64,000 nt of DNA, from NCBI GenBank assembly GCA_012960475.1, contig DUBE01000029.1, forward strand, positions 1 through 64,000, given 5' to 3'. The stretch is from Planctomycetota bacterium. Its GTDB lineage: Bacteria > Planctomycetota > UBA1135 > GCA-002686595. A model generated the notes under the pieces. It was not told the origin of the DNA and ran no database searches. It worked only from the letters and a program-made list of their open reading frames with translations. A program made the translations under genes and the position numbers. Of this stretch, positions 18,561 to 27,934 are shown piece by piece; position 1 is the first letter of the stretch; every line of letters begins with the position of its first letter.

Positions 18561-19844
18561 GTGCTGGACCTCAAGTTCATCCGCCAGAACCCGGACCTGG
18601 TCCGGGCGGGCGCGATCAAGAAACACATCTCCTGCGAGATCGACCGCATCCTCGAACTCGACGCCGTCCATCGGGAACTGGGGGTCAATGTGGATCAGCT
18701 GCGGCAACGCCAGAAACAGGCGGGGGGCAAGATTGCCCAGGCTTCTCCAGAGGAGCGCGGCCAAATGGTGGCCGAGCAGAAGGAGCACAAGGCCGAACTC
18801 AAGGCCCTGGAAGAGCGCCAGCAGGGTCTGACCGGAGAACTGCAGGAACTCTTGTTGCGCGTGCCCATGCCTCCCGCTGCGGATGTTCCCGAGGGCAAGG
18901 ACGACGAGGAAAACACCGAGGTCCGGCGCTGGGGTCAACCTAGGAGTTTTGAGTTCGAGGCCCGTTCCCATCAGGACCTGGGGGAAATGCACGGTTGGAT
19001 CGATGTGGAGCGGGGCGCGCGCCTGGCGGGCAGCCGCAACTACCTGCTCAAGGGTGACCTGGTGCTGCTGGAATCGGCGGTGATGCGCCTTGCCTTGGAC
19101 CAGATGGTGGAGCGTGGCTTTACGCCAGTGACCGTGCCTACTCTGGTGCGTACGGAAGCCATGCGTGGCACCGGCTATTTCCCCGGAGGCGAGGATCAGG
19201 CCTATCGCTGTGACGAGCGTGATGATCTCTGGTTGGTTGGCACCGCCGAGGTGCCCCTGACCGCCATGCACGCGGGAGAGATCCTCGATGGGGCCCAGCT
19301 GCCCCTCAAGTTTGTGGCCCATTCCAGTTGCTACCGCCGTGAGGCGGGTACCTACGGCAAGGACACCCGCGGGCTCTACCGGGTGCACCAATTCCAGAAG
19401 GTCGAACAGGTGATCATCGATGTGGCCGATGAGGAGCGTTCTCTTGAGCATCACGCAGCGATCCTGGACAACGCCGAGACCTTGATGCAGTCCCTGGATC
19501 TGCCCTATCGCGTGGTCAATGTGTGCGGCGGCGACCTGGGTCAGGGGCAGGTGCAAAAGTTCGACATCGAGACCTGGATGCCCTCCAGGGAGGGTTTTGG
19601 TGAAACCCATTCCGCCTCACGCTTCCACGATTTTCAGTCTCGCCGTTTGGACCTGCGCTACCGGGGCGAAGACGGCAAGGTGGAGCATTGTCACACCCTG
19701 AACAATACTGTGGCCGCCTCCACGCGCATGTTGATTGCGCTCATGGAGAATCACCAGAACGAGGATGGATCGGTGAATGTGCCTGAGCCCTTACGCCCCT
19801 ACATGGGTGACCGGTCTGTAATTGGTGAGCCCGGGCTGGGCTAG
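18561..19844 (+). CDS. serS: Seryl-tRNA synthetase
   Basis: 427 residues from a GTG start, with the family N-terminus LDLKFIRQNPDLVR and the long antiparallel coiled-coil arm (about residues 30-105) that binds the extra arm of tRNA-Ser. Class II motif 2 is FVAHSSCYRREAG...GLYRVHQFQKVEQ and motif 3 is NNTVAASTRMLIALMEN. It charges tRNA-Ser with serine, and in selenocysteine-using bacteria also tRNA-Sec, of interest given the candidate selenoprotein at 41180-42295. Length matches the family. Confidence 0.97.
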   Translation: MLDLKFIRQNPDLVRAGAIKKHISCEIDRILELDAVHRELGVNVDQLRQRQKQAGGKIAQASPEERGQMVAEQKEHKAELKALEERQQGLTGELQELLLRVPMPPAADVPEGKDDEENTEVRRWGQPRSFEFEARSHQDLGEMHGWIDVERGARLAGSRNYLLKGDLVLLESAVMRLALDQMVERGFTPVTVPTLVRTEAMRGTGYFPGGEDQAYRCDERDDLWLVGTAEVPLTAMHAGEILDGAQLPLKFVAHSSCYRREAGTYGKDTRGLYRVHQFQKVEQVIIDVADEERSLEHHAAILDNAETLMQSLDLPYRVVNVCGGDLGQGQVQKFDIETWMPSREGFGETHSASRFHDFQSRRLDLRYRGEDGKVEHCHTLNNTVAASTRMLIALMENHQNEDGSVNVPEPLRPYMGDRSVIGEPGLG

Positions 19845-19866
19845 GTGGGTCGGGGCTGGGCCGCGA

Positions 19867-20781
19867 CTATCCGTCTTTGCGGTCGCTCCCTTGGCCGCCG
19901 CTGCGTGCATCTCCCTCTCCGGGGAGCGGGCCGTCTAGGCCGCCCAGGCCCCCTCGGCCACCCCCGGCAGCGCCGCCCGGCAAGCCTCCCTGGACCGGGT
20001 CGTTCGCGCCTCCTGCTGCCTCAGAGGGTGCGGGGATCGCAACCCGCGGGGTGTTCTCCTGGGCGATGCGCAGAGTCTTGGGGAACCGCACGATGCGGGT
20101 GTAGGTCACCACCCGATCGCCGGGGTTGGTGCGCACCAATTGCTCACGCAGGAGGCGTGGTGCCAGTTCCAGGGTGACTGATATCTTGACCCAGACCGGC
20201 AAACCAGAAGTCTCTTCGTCTCCTTCCTGGTTGCCCCAATCTTCGAAGGGTTCCGCGTCGATTCCCTCTTCGTCATAGGCTTCGATTTCGATGCCCAGTA
20301 CCCGATCGTGCAGGAACGTGTAACGCCCCCCCTCGAAGGGCTCCTCATCGATGCCCAGATCCTCTCGGCGGAAAAGTTCCAGGAACTCGTCGTATTCCGG
20401 GTTGGGCCGGGCCACATAGCCCACCTCGTTCATGTCCGCCCGCACGGCCCGCTGGTCGAAGACCTCCCACTCTTTGCCGTCGGTGGTGGTCACAAAGTCA
20501 ATGCGGTCCGCGTCGAGGCCCAGTTCGACCCGATTGCGAATGCTGATCAGTTGATGATGGGGGCGATCGAGGATGCTCAATCCCATCAGGTCGCGCTCGA
20601 TCAAATCGACAATGGCCGGGCCCGCGAGCATGGTCTCCTGGGTGTTATGGATGTGGTCCCTGGTGGTGCGCACGGTGGTCAACATGCGCGTGATGCTGGT
20701 CAGCATAAGGGCCATGATCAAGAGGGAGACCAGTACCTCTACCATGGTAAAGCCCCGGCGATTCTGGTGGCGGCCCATCAC
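19867..20781 (-). CDS. gspJ: Type II secretion pseudopilin GspJ-like
   Basis: 304 residues. The prepilin peptidase site is RRGFTMVEVLVSLLIMALML, giving cleavage after Gly and a methylated Phe, followed by the hydrophobic pseudopilin helix. The length, position as last pilin gene and beta-rich body fit GspJ, the minor pseudopilin at the tip of the type II secretion pseudopilus. The C-terminus is a Gly/Pro-rich low-complexity tail (GGLPGGAAGGGRGGLGGLDG) that ordinary GspJ lacks. It overlaps the gspI-like start by 4 nt. Confidence 0.8.
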   Translation of the reverse strand: MMGRHQNRRGFTMVEVLVSLLIMALMLTSITRMLTTVRTTRDHIHNTQETMLAGPAIVDLIERDLMGLSILDRPHHQLISIRNRVELGLDADRIDFVTTTDGKEWEVFDQRAVRADMNEVGYVARPNPEYDEFLELFRREDLGIDEEPFEGGRYTFLHDRVLGIEIEAYDEEGIDAEPFEDWGNQEGDEETSGLPVWVKISVTLELAPRLLREQLVRTNPGDRVVTYTRIVRFPKTLRIAQENTPRVAIPAPSEAAGGANDPVQGGLPGGAAGGGRGGLGGLDGPLPGEGDARSGGQGSDRKDG

Positions 20782-21440
20782 TTGCGACCTCCTGATGATG
20801 GGTCATTTCCGCCGCCTGCGCCAGCGCCAGAACCGTTGCCCAGATCTTCGCCGGGCAGGGCGGTGTTCTCCAGATCGTCCACCCCTTCCTCGTCTTCGGT
20901 CATGTAGACCTGACTCCAGGCGAACCAACGCTCGAACTCCACGAAGTTGTCCAGGTGTTCGAGTCCCGGCAGGGGGGGAAAGGAAACCCGGATGCGGACT
21001 TTTTCAAAGGGCTCTTCGCTCTCTTCATCTATAAGGTCCGGATCCTCGTCCAGCTCGCGTTCGCGATTGAAGGCCCAGTTATCGAAGCGCTCGGGGCGCC
21101 AGTCGTCTGTTTCGTCTTCATAGCGCACCGGTTCCAATTGTTCGTCGCCCAGGGCCAACTCATAGGAATACGAGGGGCGATCCTTGCCGGCAAAGGTTCC
21201 GTAGCGCAGGGTCTCCAGGTCTTCCGCCCAGAGGCCCGAAGCGATTTCCCCGAGCATTTCCATGTTCAGCTCGCGCGCGATCTTGAGGCGCTGGGTATGG
21301 GCTGCGGTCTGGCTGGCACCGTTCAGGGCTTGTACGGAAAAGGCCAGGCTGATGCCCACGATGGCGATCGTGATGGCGGCTTCGGCGAGGGTGAATCCCG
21401 CCCGTTGGGTCGATCGAGTTCTGGGTCTGAGGCACTTCAA
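20778..21440 (-). CDS. gspI: Type II secretion pseudopilin GspI-like
   Basis: 220 residues with the prepilin motif RAGFTLAEAAITIAIVGISLAF. Position between the GspH- and GspJ-like genes, with 4-nt overlaps on both sides, suggests GspI, but minor pseudopilins are hard to tell apart from sequence. The second half is unusually acidic (DEQLEPVRYEDETDDW, DEDPDLIDEESEEPFE). Confidence 0.7.
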   Translation of the reverse strand: MKCLRPRTRSTQRAGFTLAEAAITIAIVGISLAFSVQALNGASQTAAHTQRLKIARELNMEMLGEIASGLWAEDLETLRYGTFAGKDRPSYSYELALGDEQLEPVRYEDETDDWRPERFDNWAFNRERELDEDPDLIDEESEEPFEKVRIRVSFPPLPGLEHLDNFVEFERWFAWSQVYMTEDEEGVDDLENTALPGEDLGNGSGAGAGGGNDPSSGGRK

Positions 21441-22018
21441 TTGAAATCCAGGTCCGTGGGATAGTCTCGCGCATAGATGCCTTCGTGGAAGCGAATCAAG
21501 CCGGTCAAGGGCAGGACTTCCAGAGTAAAGGCAACCTCGTAGCGCGGCTGAGAGAGCTGGATGATGTGGTCCGAAGCAGAGCCCAGGGGGTCAAAGCGCA
21601 CTCGCACCAACTCCTCGCTGTAGATCGTGCCTGCCAGGGTTACGCTGTCAAACTCCACTCCGGGGCGCAGGGGTTCCCAGTTGGTGGCGTAGCGCAGATC
21701 TTCGTGGTCTACCCCTTCAATCCATGGCAGGCCATCCACTGAGAGGGGCGTGATCATGCGGTAGCGATGCTCCACCATGTCGTACTCGACGAAGTACTCG
21801 GCATTGCGCGAGACTGATTCGGAGCGAGCCCGCCGTAGCACATCTGCCAACTCGCGTACGCTGGTGTTGAGGCGTTCCCGGGGCACCAGGGCGTCGAAGG
21901 ACACTGATACGGCGAGGGACACCATGCCCATGATCAATAGCACGATTCCCAGCTCCAAGATGGTGAAGCCGGATTGCTGGTTCGATCTAGAGGGCCGGAC
22001 TTTCAAAGGACTGGCCAC
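21437..22018 (-). CDS. gspH: Type II secretion pseudopilin GspH-like
   Basis: 193 residues with prepilin motif QSGFTILELGIVLLIMGMVSLAV, then RLNTSVRELADVLRRARSESVSRN, the region typical of GspH/FimT minor pseudopilins. It begins 3 bp after the gspG stop, so it is surely in the same operon. Confidence 0.75.
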   Translation of the reverse strand: MASPLKVRPSRSNQQSGFTILELGIVLLIMGMVSLAVSVSFDALVPRERLNTSVRELADVLRRARSESVSRNAEYFVEYDMVEHRYRMITPLSVDGLPWIEGVDHEDLRYATNWEPLRPGVEFDSVTLAGTIYSEELVRVRFDPLGSASDHIIQLSQPRYEVAFTLEVLPLTGLIRFHEGIYARDYPTDLDFN

Positions 22019-22021
22019 AGC

Positions 22022-22468
22022 TTAGATCAATTGGTCGCGGACCATGGCGTAAGTGATGTCTCTCTTCTCGCCTTCGCCGCCGGGCTGCGCGTCACTACCA
22101 AGGGTTCTTATTTCGTACTCGTTGCTGCCCCCGGAGGGGGGCAGGTACTCGTACTCGGTGCCCCAAGGATCCTTCGGAACGGTCTTCTGGATGAGGTACG
22201 TGCGACCGTTCTCGTCTGGATTGACAAGGTCTTCAAGGGAGTCCGGGAAGCGACCGTTGTTGATCTTGTACTTATCAAGTGCCGTCGCGATGCCAAACAG
22301 GTCGACCTTTGCCTTACCAATCTTGGCGTCGGTAAGGCTGTCGAGGACCTTGGGCACCACTACAGTCGAGAGCAATCCGATGATCAGGATGACCACCATC
22401 AGTTCGGCGATGGAGAAGCCTGCGTTACCGGAGCGCGCGGCTAGAGCCTTGGGAGTGTAAATTTTCAT
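22022..22468 (-). CDS. gspG: Type II secretion major pseudopilin GspG
   Basis: 148 residues. The prepilin motif NAGFSIAELMVVILIIGLLS is followed by VVVPKVLDSLTDAKIGKAKVDLFGIATALDKYKINNGRFP, and DPWGTEYEY, all hallmarks of GspG, the main subunit of the pseudopilus that pushes substrates through the secretin. Its start, MKIYTPKAL, is copied in the chimeric micro-ORF just upstream (22496-22606). Confidence 0.93.
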   Translation of the reverse strand: MKIYTPKALAARSGNAGFSIAELMVVILIIGLLSTVVVPKVLDSLTDAKIGKAKVDLFGIATALDKYKINNGRFPDSLEDLVNPDENGRTYLIQKTVPKDPWGTEYEYLPPSGGSNEYEIRTLGSDAQPGGEGEKRDITYAMVRDQLI

Positions 22469-22743
22469 GGGCTTGGTGCGGGTTCTTCCCGCGGGTTAGA
22501 TTTGACCGACCTCGAAGATCGGCTGGACAATTTTATAGACGATATAGCCTAGGACAGCGGTCAGAAGAGAGGTGCGGAGTACAGCCTTGGGAGTGATGAC
22601 TTTCATCGGCTTGGCGCGGGTTCTTCCTTCGGGTTAGATTTGACCGATCTCAAGGATTGGTTGGACAATGGCATAGACGATGTAGCCTACAACTCCCGCT
22701 AGGAGAACGATCATAATCGGCTCCAGCAGGGCTGTCAGGCGTT
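22468..22743 (-). repeat. 138-bp tandem duplication in the gsp operon
   Basis: Two adjacent copies of a segment running from the last ~20 codons of gspF through the intergenic spacer to the first ~10 codons of gspG. Equivalent points are 138 bp apart: stops 22634 and 22496, ATGs 22606 and 22468. The copies differ at roughly one base in five, so this is not a recent event or an assembly error. The outer limits are approximate. Confidence 0.75.
22496..22606 (-). CDS. Chimeric micro-ORF (gspG start joined to gspF end)
   Basis: A 36-residue frame, starting MKVITPKAVLRTSLL and ending GYIVYKIVQPIFEVGQI. Its first ten residues match the start of GspG (MKIYTPKAL...) and its last ~17 match the end of GspF (GYIVYAIVQPILEIGQI). 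Both its start and its stop are exactly 138 bp from the corresponding gspG start and gspF stop, which shows a tandem duplication across the gspF-gspG junction. It could be translated as a one-helix membrane peptide, because the upstream leader sequence is duplicated too, or it may be a non-functional scar. Confidence 0.45.
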   Translation of the reverse strand: MKVITPKAVLRTSLLTAVLGYIVYKIVQPIFEVGQI

Positions 22744-23893
22744 CAGTGACCACATCGATCTCTTCGTCGTAAGCTACGGCGATGCGGTCAAGCATTTGTT
22801 CAAGGTCGCCGGACTGTTCGCCAACAGCGACCATGTAGCCAACCACAGAAGGGAAGGCGCCAGATTGCTTGAGTGGGCCGGAGATGTCCGCGCCCTCCAC
22901 AACCCGTTGGGAAATGGTGGCAGTGGCGTCGCTGATCACTCGGTTGCCCACGACCTTCTCTGTGATTCCGAGGGATTGGATCACCGGTACGCCGGACTGC
23001 AGCAGGGTCGAGAGGGTGCGCGTGAAGCGTCCCACCGCCGCCTTGCGCAGCAATTCCCCCAGTACCGGCACCCGCAACAGGCTGCGGTCAATCCAAAGCT
23101 GTCCCGCATCGCTGGTGCGGTAGGTTCGTTCCACTGCGAAGGAGATCAGGCCGAAGCCGCCAATGATCGCCCACCACCAATTCTGCACCACATTGCTGAC
23201 TGAGATCAGCACTCTTGTGGCTGGTGGAAGGGCCTTGCCTTGCTCTATTAGCATGGCGGTGATCTCGGGCACTACCTTTGCCATTAGGATCGTGACCACA
23301 ATCATGCCGATTACGATCATCATGGCGGGGTAGGTTAGGGCGCCCACTATTTTGCGACGCATGGCCCGTTGTGCCTGCATGTAGTCCGCCAAGCGGGATA
23401 GCACGATGTCCAGGTTGCCTGCGGCCTGGCCAGCCGAAACCATGTTGATGTACATCTCCGTGAACCAACCGGGGTGCTGTGCAAGGGCGTCGGCCATGCT
23501 GGTTCCCTGCTGGATGCTCTCGCGGATCTGGCGCAGCATGGTCTCCATGCGCTTGTGCTCAGCTTGATCCACAAGGGCGGAAAGGGACTCGGTCAAGGGG
23601 ATGCCAGATCCCAAGAGGGTCGCCAACTGGCGGGTCATTCCCAGGACCAGTTCGGTTTCCCGGGTGCTGGGGCCCTGGGCCGCGGCGCGGGCTTCCAGGA
23701 TGCGGACGAACAGCCCCGGTTGGTTACCCGATCCCTTCTTGCGTCGTTTGCCCCCGCGCGTCTCGGTCAGTTTGGTGACCAGCAGTTCTTTCTTGCGTAG
23801 TTTCTGCCGCGCATCCCGTTCGGAGTCTGCGTCCACAATCCCCTTGGACGTGACTCCTCCAGCGGCAAATGCGACGTATTCGTAAATGGGCAT
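22634..23893 (-). CDS. gspF: Type II secretion inner-membrane platform protein GspF
   Basis: 419 residues. The N-terminus MPIYEYVAFAAGGVTSKGIVDADSERDARQKLRKKEL is typical of GspF/PilC. Two cytoplasmic helical T2SF domains are each followed by membrane segments; the second contains RFTRTLSTLLQSGVPVIQSL. GspF sits in the inner membrane platform under the pseudopilus and contacts the GspE ATPase. Length is as expected. Its 3' end has been duplicated downstream. Confidence 0.94.
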   Translation of the reverse strand: MPIYEYVAFAAGGVTSKGIVDADSERDARQKLRKKELLVTKLTETRGGKRRKKGSGNQPGLFVRILEARAAAQGPSTRETELVLGMTRQLATLLGSGIPLTESLSALVDQAEHKRMETMLRQIRESIQQGTSMADALAQHPGWFTEMYINMVSAGQAAGNLDIVLSRLADYMQAQRAMRRKIVGALTYPAMMIVIGMIVVTILMAKVVPEITAMLIEQGKALPPATRVLISVSNVVQNWWWAIIGGFGLISFAVERTYRTSDAGQLWIDRSLLRVPVLGELLRKAAVGRFTRTLSTLLQSGVPVIQSLGITEKVVGNRVISDATATISQRVVEGADISGPLKQSGAFPSVVGYMVAVGEQSGDLEQMLDRIAVAYDEEIDVVTERLTALLEPIMIVLLAGVVGYIVYAIVQPILEIGQI

Positions 23894-23942
23894 GGAGGAG
23901 ATGTAGGCTGCTGGGCCAGTCTGTTGTTTCAGTTCGCTTGAG

Positions 23943-25649
23943 TCAGTCCAGGTCGAGTTGGGTCACGCGTAGGACTTCGTCCGGGGTGGTCAGATGCTCG
24001 CGGATCTTCATGCGCCCGTCCTCTCGCAGGGTGATCAGGCCACCCTGGACCGCAACCTTCTTGATCTCCGTGGCGTTGCCTCCCTCCATGATCTTGGTTC
24101 GCAGCTCTTCTGAGATCGGCATGAATTCATAGATCGCGGTGCGGCCTGCGTAGCCCGATTGGAAGCACTCATCGCAGCCTTCCCCGAAGGTCATCTGGTT
24201 GTCCACCTCATCGGGGCCAAGACCGACCTCCCTGAGTTTGGCGACCCACTCATCGCTGCAGGGTTTGGTCACCAGGCAGTGCCGGCAGACTGTCCGAACC
24301 AGGCGCTGGGCTATGATCAAGACGACTGATGACGCCACCAGATAGGGTTCGACGCCCTGATCGATCATGCGTGTGATGGTGGATGGCGCATCGTTGGTGT
24401 GCACCGTGGAGAACACCAGGTGACCGGTCAGGGCAGCACGAATCGCTACCTCGGCGGTCTCCAGGTCCCGAATCTCTCCGACCATCATCACGTCGGGGTC
24501 CTGACGCAAGAAGGAGCGCAGCCCCGTGGCGAAGGTCAGTCCTTTCTTGGTATTGACCTGTACTTGTGAAACCCCGGCCAGGGCATACTCAACTGGGTCT
24601 TCGATGGTCAGCACGTTTTTCTTGGTCGTGTCGATCTCGGACATGGACGCATAGAGCGTGGTGGTCTTGCCCGAGCCCGTGGGGCCGGTCACCAGGATGA
24701 TTCCGTGGTTGTACGTCAGGTACTGTTCCAGCAGATCTATGTTGTGCTCCGAGAGGCCGATTTCAGGCAGCCGGTAGAGTTTGGCGGTCTTGTCCAGCAG
24801 ACGCATTACGATGCGTTCACCGTCCGTCGTGGGGATCGAGCTGAGACGCACATCGACCTCGCCGTCGCCCAGGCGAATCGTGGCCCGGCCATCCTGGGGC
24901 AGGCGCCGTTCGGCGATATCCATCTTGCCCATGACCTTGACGCGACTGATGATCGCGTCCTGTACCCGACGGGGAATCGAATCCATGTCGTAGAGGATGC
25001 CGTCGATGCGGAAGCGCACCTGCATGCGATCCGCATAGGGCTGGAAGTGCACATCCGAGGCACGCAGCTTGAGTGCTTGAAACAAGATCGTATTGACCAG
25101 TTTGATGATCGGCGCCTTGTTGGATACATCGAGCACATCCTCCGCCTCGTCGATCTCGGCCGCCATGCTGCCAATGTCGGCGTCTTCCGAGACTGCGTCG
25201 AGGGCTTCGTCCACTCCGTCCGCCTTGTGCCGGTAGGCCCGAGCGATGAGGCTGGTGATCTCAAGTCGTGGGGCGATGACCGCGTCCACTTCCTGGCCCA
25301 GCAGCGCCGCCAGGTCGTCCATGGGATTGGGGGTCAGGGGCTGGCAGGTGGCCACCTTGACTGTTCCGTCCTTGGATCCCTCCAGGGCTATCAGGTTGTA
25401 GTTGCGGGCGAAGTGCACGGGCACGTTGTCCACGAAGCTGGCGGGGACTTTCGTGCCCTCCAGGCTCTTGCGGAATTCAAAACCCAGCAGCTTGGCATAG
25501 ATCTGCAGCAGAGTGACCTCGTCGAGGTACTCACGCTGCAGGATGCTGCGGTCCAGGGAATCCCCGCTGCGTGCCGATAGTTGGCGGCACTCTTCGAGGC
25601 GATCGCGGGTGAGCCCCGCGTCAATGAGCATGTCGGAAATGCTGGCCAT
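23943..25649 (-). CDS. gspE: Type II secretion ATPase GspE
   Basis: 568 residues: N-terminal T2SSE_N domain, then the secretion ATPase core with Walker A GPTGSGKTTTLYA (about residue 320), an Asp box (LTIEDPVEYALAG), a Walker B-like DPDVMMVGEIRDLETAE and a His box (TGHLVFSTVHTNDA). The tetracysteine zinc motif CRHCLVTKPC...CDECFQSGY is present. It powers pseudopilus assembly from the cytoplasmic face. It begins 14 bp after the gspD stop. Confidence 0.95.
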   Translation of the reverse strand: MASISDMLIDAGLTRDRLEECRQLSARSGDSLDRSILQREYLDEVTLLQIYAKLLGFEFRKSLEGTKVPASFVDNVPVHFARNYNLIALEGSKDGTVKVATCQPLTPNPMDDLAALLGQEVDAVIAPRLEITSLIARAYRHKADGVDEALDAVSEDADIGSMAAEIDEAEDVLDVSNKAPIIKLVNTILFQALKLRASDVHFQPYADRMQVRFRIDGILYDMDSIPRRVQDAIISRVKVMGKMDIAERRLPQDGRATIRLGDGEVDVRLSSIPTTDGERIVMRLLDKTAKLYRLPEIGLSEHNIDLLEQYLTYNHGIILVTGPTGSGKTTTLYASMSEIDTTKKNVLTIEDPVEYALAGVSQVQVNTKKGLTFATGLRSFLRQDPDVMMVGEIRDLETAEVAIRAALTGHLVFSTVHTNDAPSTITRMIDQGVEPYLVASSVVLIIAQRLVRTVCRHCLVTKPCSDEWVAKLREVGLGPDEVDNQMTFGEGCDECFQSGYAGRTAIYEFMPISEELRTKIMEGGNATEIKKVAVQGGLITLREDGRMKIREHLTTPDEVLRVTQLDLD

Positions 25650-25663
25650 GTCGGGTAAGGCGC

Positions 25664-27934
25664 TCAGGCGCCAGTGTGGCTCGTGCCTGCGTCGTTTGAG
25701 TTTGCGTCGCTCGTGTCTCTGGAAGACTCAATGGCATCCAGTACTTCGCCGGGGTTCATGCCGATTTCAGCCGCGTCGACTTCCTCACCTGAGGTGGGCC
25801 GTTGGTAGAGGGGCAGGTCAAATCCCTCAAGGTCCACACCATTGGTGTCCTCTCGGGCTCCGAAGTCCGGTTGAATCATGCGCATGCGGTCCAGCCCGAT
25901 CGTGTCCGCTGCCTCCAGCTTCTTTCCGAAGCTGATTTCAGCCAGATCGGCGAAGTCTGCATCTTGCAGAATATGGGGTGTAACGAAGAAGTAGAGCGCC
26001 GTGCGGTTCTCGGTGGTGGAGTCTCGGCGGAACAGGCGGCCGACAAAGGGCAGGTCACCCAGGAATGGGATCTGATCCCGGTTGTCCGAACGGTTGTCGA
26101 TCACGATTCCGCCGATCACCATGGTGTCCCCATCGGGGATGTTGACGGTGGTGGTGATCTTGCGCTCGACCTGTGGCGGAGGGATGGGGCCCGAGAAGGA
26201 GCCCTGGAAGGTGGAGACCGAGAGGTACAGGTCCAGGCGCAAGTAGCGGCTTGCGCTGATGGAGGGGGAAATCTCCATGGTGATGCCCGCATCCTGGTAG
26301 CCAGCGAAGTTCTCAGAAGTGGATCCTACGGTACCTGTGGCGGTGACCGTGGTTGTGGGCTGGCGTTCGAGTGCTTCGACTCGTGCGCTACCGTTGTTGT
26401 TCACCAAGACGCTCGGAACCGAGAGCACATTGGAGTTGTCCTGTTCTTCGATCAGGGCCACCAGGAAGGGCAGGCTGAACTGGTCCCCGTCGATAATGCC
26501 TGCGGTGATGCCGAAGCCGTTGTTGGGAACGCGGCTGTCTGCAATGCCGTCTCCATCCAGGTCCTCGAAGGAAGAGAGCCCAAAGTTGGTCACGCCGAAT
26601 CCGCCTGCGCCGGTGCCCGAGGGGATGTCGGCCAGGCCAAGTTCTACCCCGATGTCGAGGAAGTCCCGGCCCGTGAGTTCGATCAGGGCGGTTTCGATCA
26701 ATACCTGGGGCTGGCGCCGATCCAGGCGCCGAATCAAGGACAGGAGTTCCTCGTAGCGCGTGCGGCTTGCAGCGATCAGAAGCGAGTTGGTCTCCTCGTC
26801 GGGAACCACCACGAACTCGGTGCTTTGACCGCGGCTCGCTCCGCCCCGTTGACTCTGCACGTTCTGGCTCTGGCCCTGCTCTACCCTTCCCGCATCCTGC
26901 AGGAACTCGTTGAGGGTGTCGGCTAGCTCTTCGGCTTTGACATTCTCCAGGGGGTAGATGTGGTAGGCCGCTGCGCGCTCTACGATGTCCACATCGAGCT
27001 TGGCTACCAGCTCTTTTATCTGGGGCATTTCGTCGGGCATGGCCATCACCATCAACCGGTTGGTGCGGGGGTCTACCAGGATCTTGGCTTCTCCCTGGGA
27101 TCCGGCAACGCGGGTCGTGGCACCCTGCTGGGCTCGAGGTGCTCCAGCGGCCCGTTGACTGGCTTCCAGGAGTTCTTCCACCAGGGAGGCGATCTCGTCT
27201 GCTGCAGCATACTCCAATTGGATTACTTCAAAGACGGGCAGTTCTTCTTCGATCGCTGCTGCTTCGTCAACAATCCGCAACATTCGCGCCATCGCCACAA
27301 CTGTGGAACCAAAGCCAATGATCACCACCGAGTTGCTGTTGCCCGCGGGCAGCATGGAGCCATTGGCGTCTCCAGCAAAGAGCGTGCGCAGGGTGTTGGT
27401 CAAGTTACGAACATCGGTGTTGGGCAAGCTGATCACCGTTGTTATGCGCGTTGCGGGCTGGGCGGCATAGTCGGAGAGGTTTTCCTCTTCCACCAAGATG
27501 CCGTCTGCACGGGGTGTGCCCGCGCGGCCTCCAGCGCCGGCTAGAGCCTCGATCTGGATCACCGCAAGCGCGCCTTCGCCAACTTTGGTGGTTACAAAGT
27601 CATTGATGAACAGAATGATCTGGAAGAAGGAATAGAAATCTTTCTTGGGGACGACCTTTGTGCCCAGCAAGGTGATCGGCTTGGCGCTGAGCAACTGCTT
27701 GGTCTGGTCGTCATAGGTGAAGTTGATCTCGGTCACCAACTGACAGGCCCTTACGAATTGCCCGAGATTCATGCCGTCTTGGGGACGTTCACCTTCGGGG
27801 AAGTTGATGATGAAGTTGTCCCCGTCGGCCTGGATGGGGGGCACCGGGTCCTGGAGCAGGGGGCCCGGAATGGAAATGGCGGGGCTGGCTGAAGGGGCCA
27901 GGGCCAAGATGATGGGTAGGAAGGCGTCGAGCAT
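25664..27934 (-). CDS. gspD: Type II secretion outer-membrane secretin GspD
   Basis: 756 residues with an N-terminal signal sequence. N-domains (NLGQFVRACQLVTEINFTYDD; repeated KH-like modules such as VIQLEYAAADEIASLVEELLEAS) are followed by the secretin channel domain (VLSVPSVLVNNNGSARVE..., TTTVNIPDGDTMVIGGIV, IPFLGDLPFVGRLFR). GspD multimers form the outer-membrane gate through which folded proteins leave. A C-terminal extension of ~100 residues beyond the channel domain is acidic. First gene of the minus-strand gspDEFGHIJ set. No gspC, K, L or M homologue is recognisable alongside. Confidence 0.93.
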   Translation of the reverse strand: MLDAFLPIILALAPSASPAISIPGPLLQDPVPPIQADGDNFIINFPEGERPQDGMNLGQFVRACQLVTEINFTYDDQTKQLLSAKPITLLGTKVVPKKDFYSFFQIILFINDFVTTKVGEGALAVIQIEALAGAGGRAGTPRADGILVEEENLSDYAAQPATRITTVISLPNTDVRNLTNTLRTLFAGDANGSMLPAGNSNSVVIIGFGSTVVAMARMLRIVDEAAAIEEELPVFEVIQLEYAAADEIASLVEELLEASQRAAGAPRAQQGATTRVAGSQGEAKILVDPRTNRLMVMAMPDEMPQIKELVAKLDVDIVERAAAYHIYPLENVKAEELADTLNEFLQDAGRVEQGQSQNVQSQRGGASRGQSTEFVVVPDEETNSLLIAASRTRYEELLSLIRRLDRRQPQVLIETALIELTGRDFLDIGVELGLADIPSGTGAGGFGVTNFGLSSFEDLDGDGIADSRVPNNGFGITAGIIDGDQFSLPFLVALIEEQDNSNVLSVPSVLVNNNGSARVEALERQPTTTVTATGTVGSTSENFAGYQDAGITMEISPSISASRYLRLDLYLSVSTFQGSFSGPIPPPQVERKITTTVNIPDGDTMVIGGIVIDNRSDNRDQIPFLGDLPFVGRLFRRDSTTENRTALYFFVTPHILQDADFADLAEISFGKKLEAADTIGLDRMRMIQPDFGAREDTNGVDLEGFDLPLYQRPTSGEEVDAAEIGMNPGEVLDAIESSRDTSDANSNDAGTSHTGA

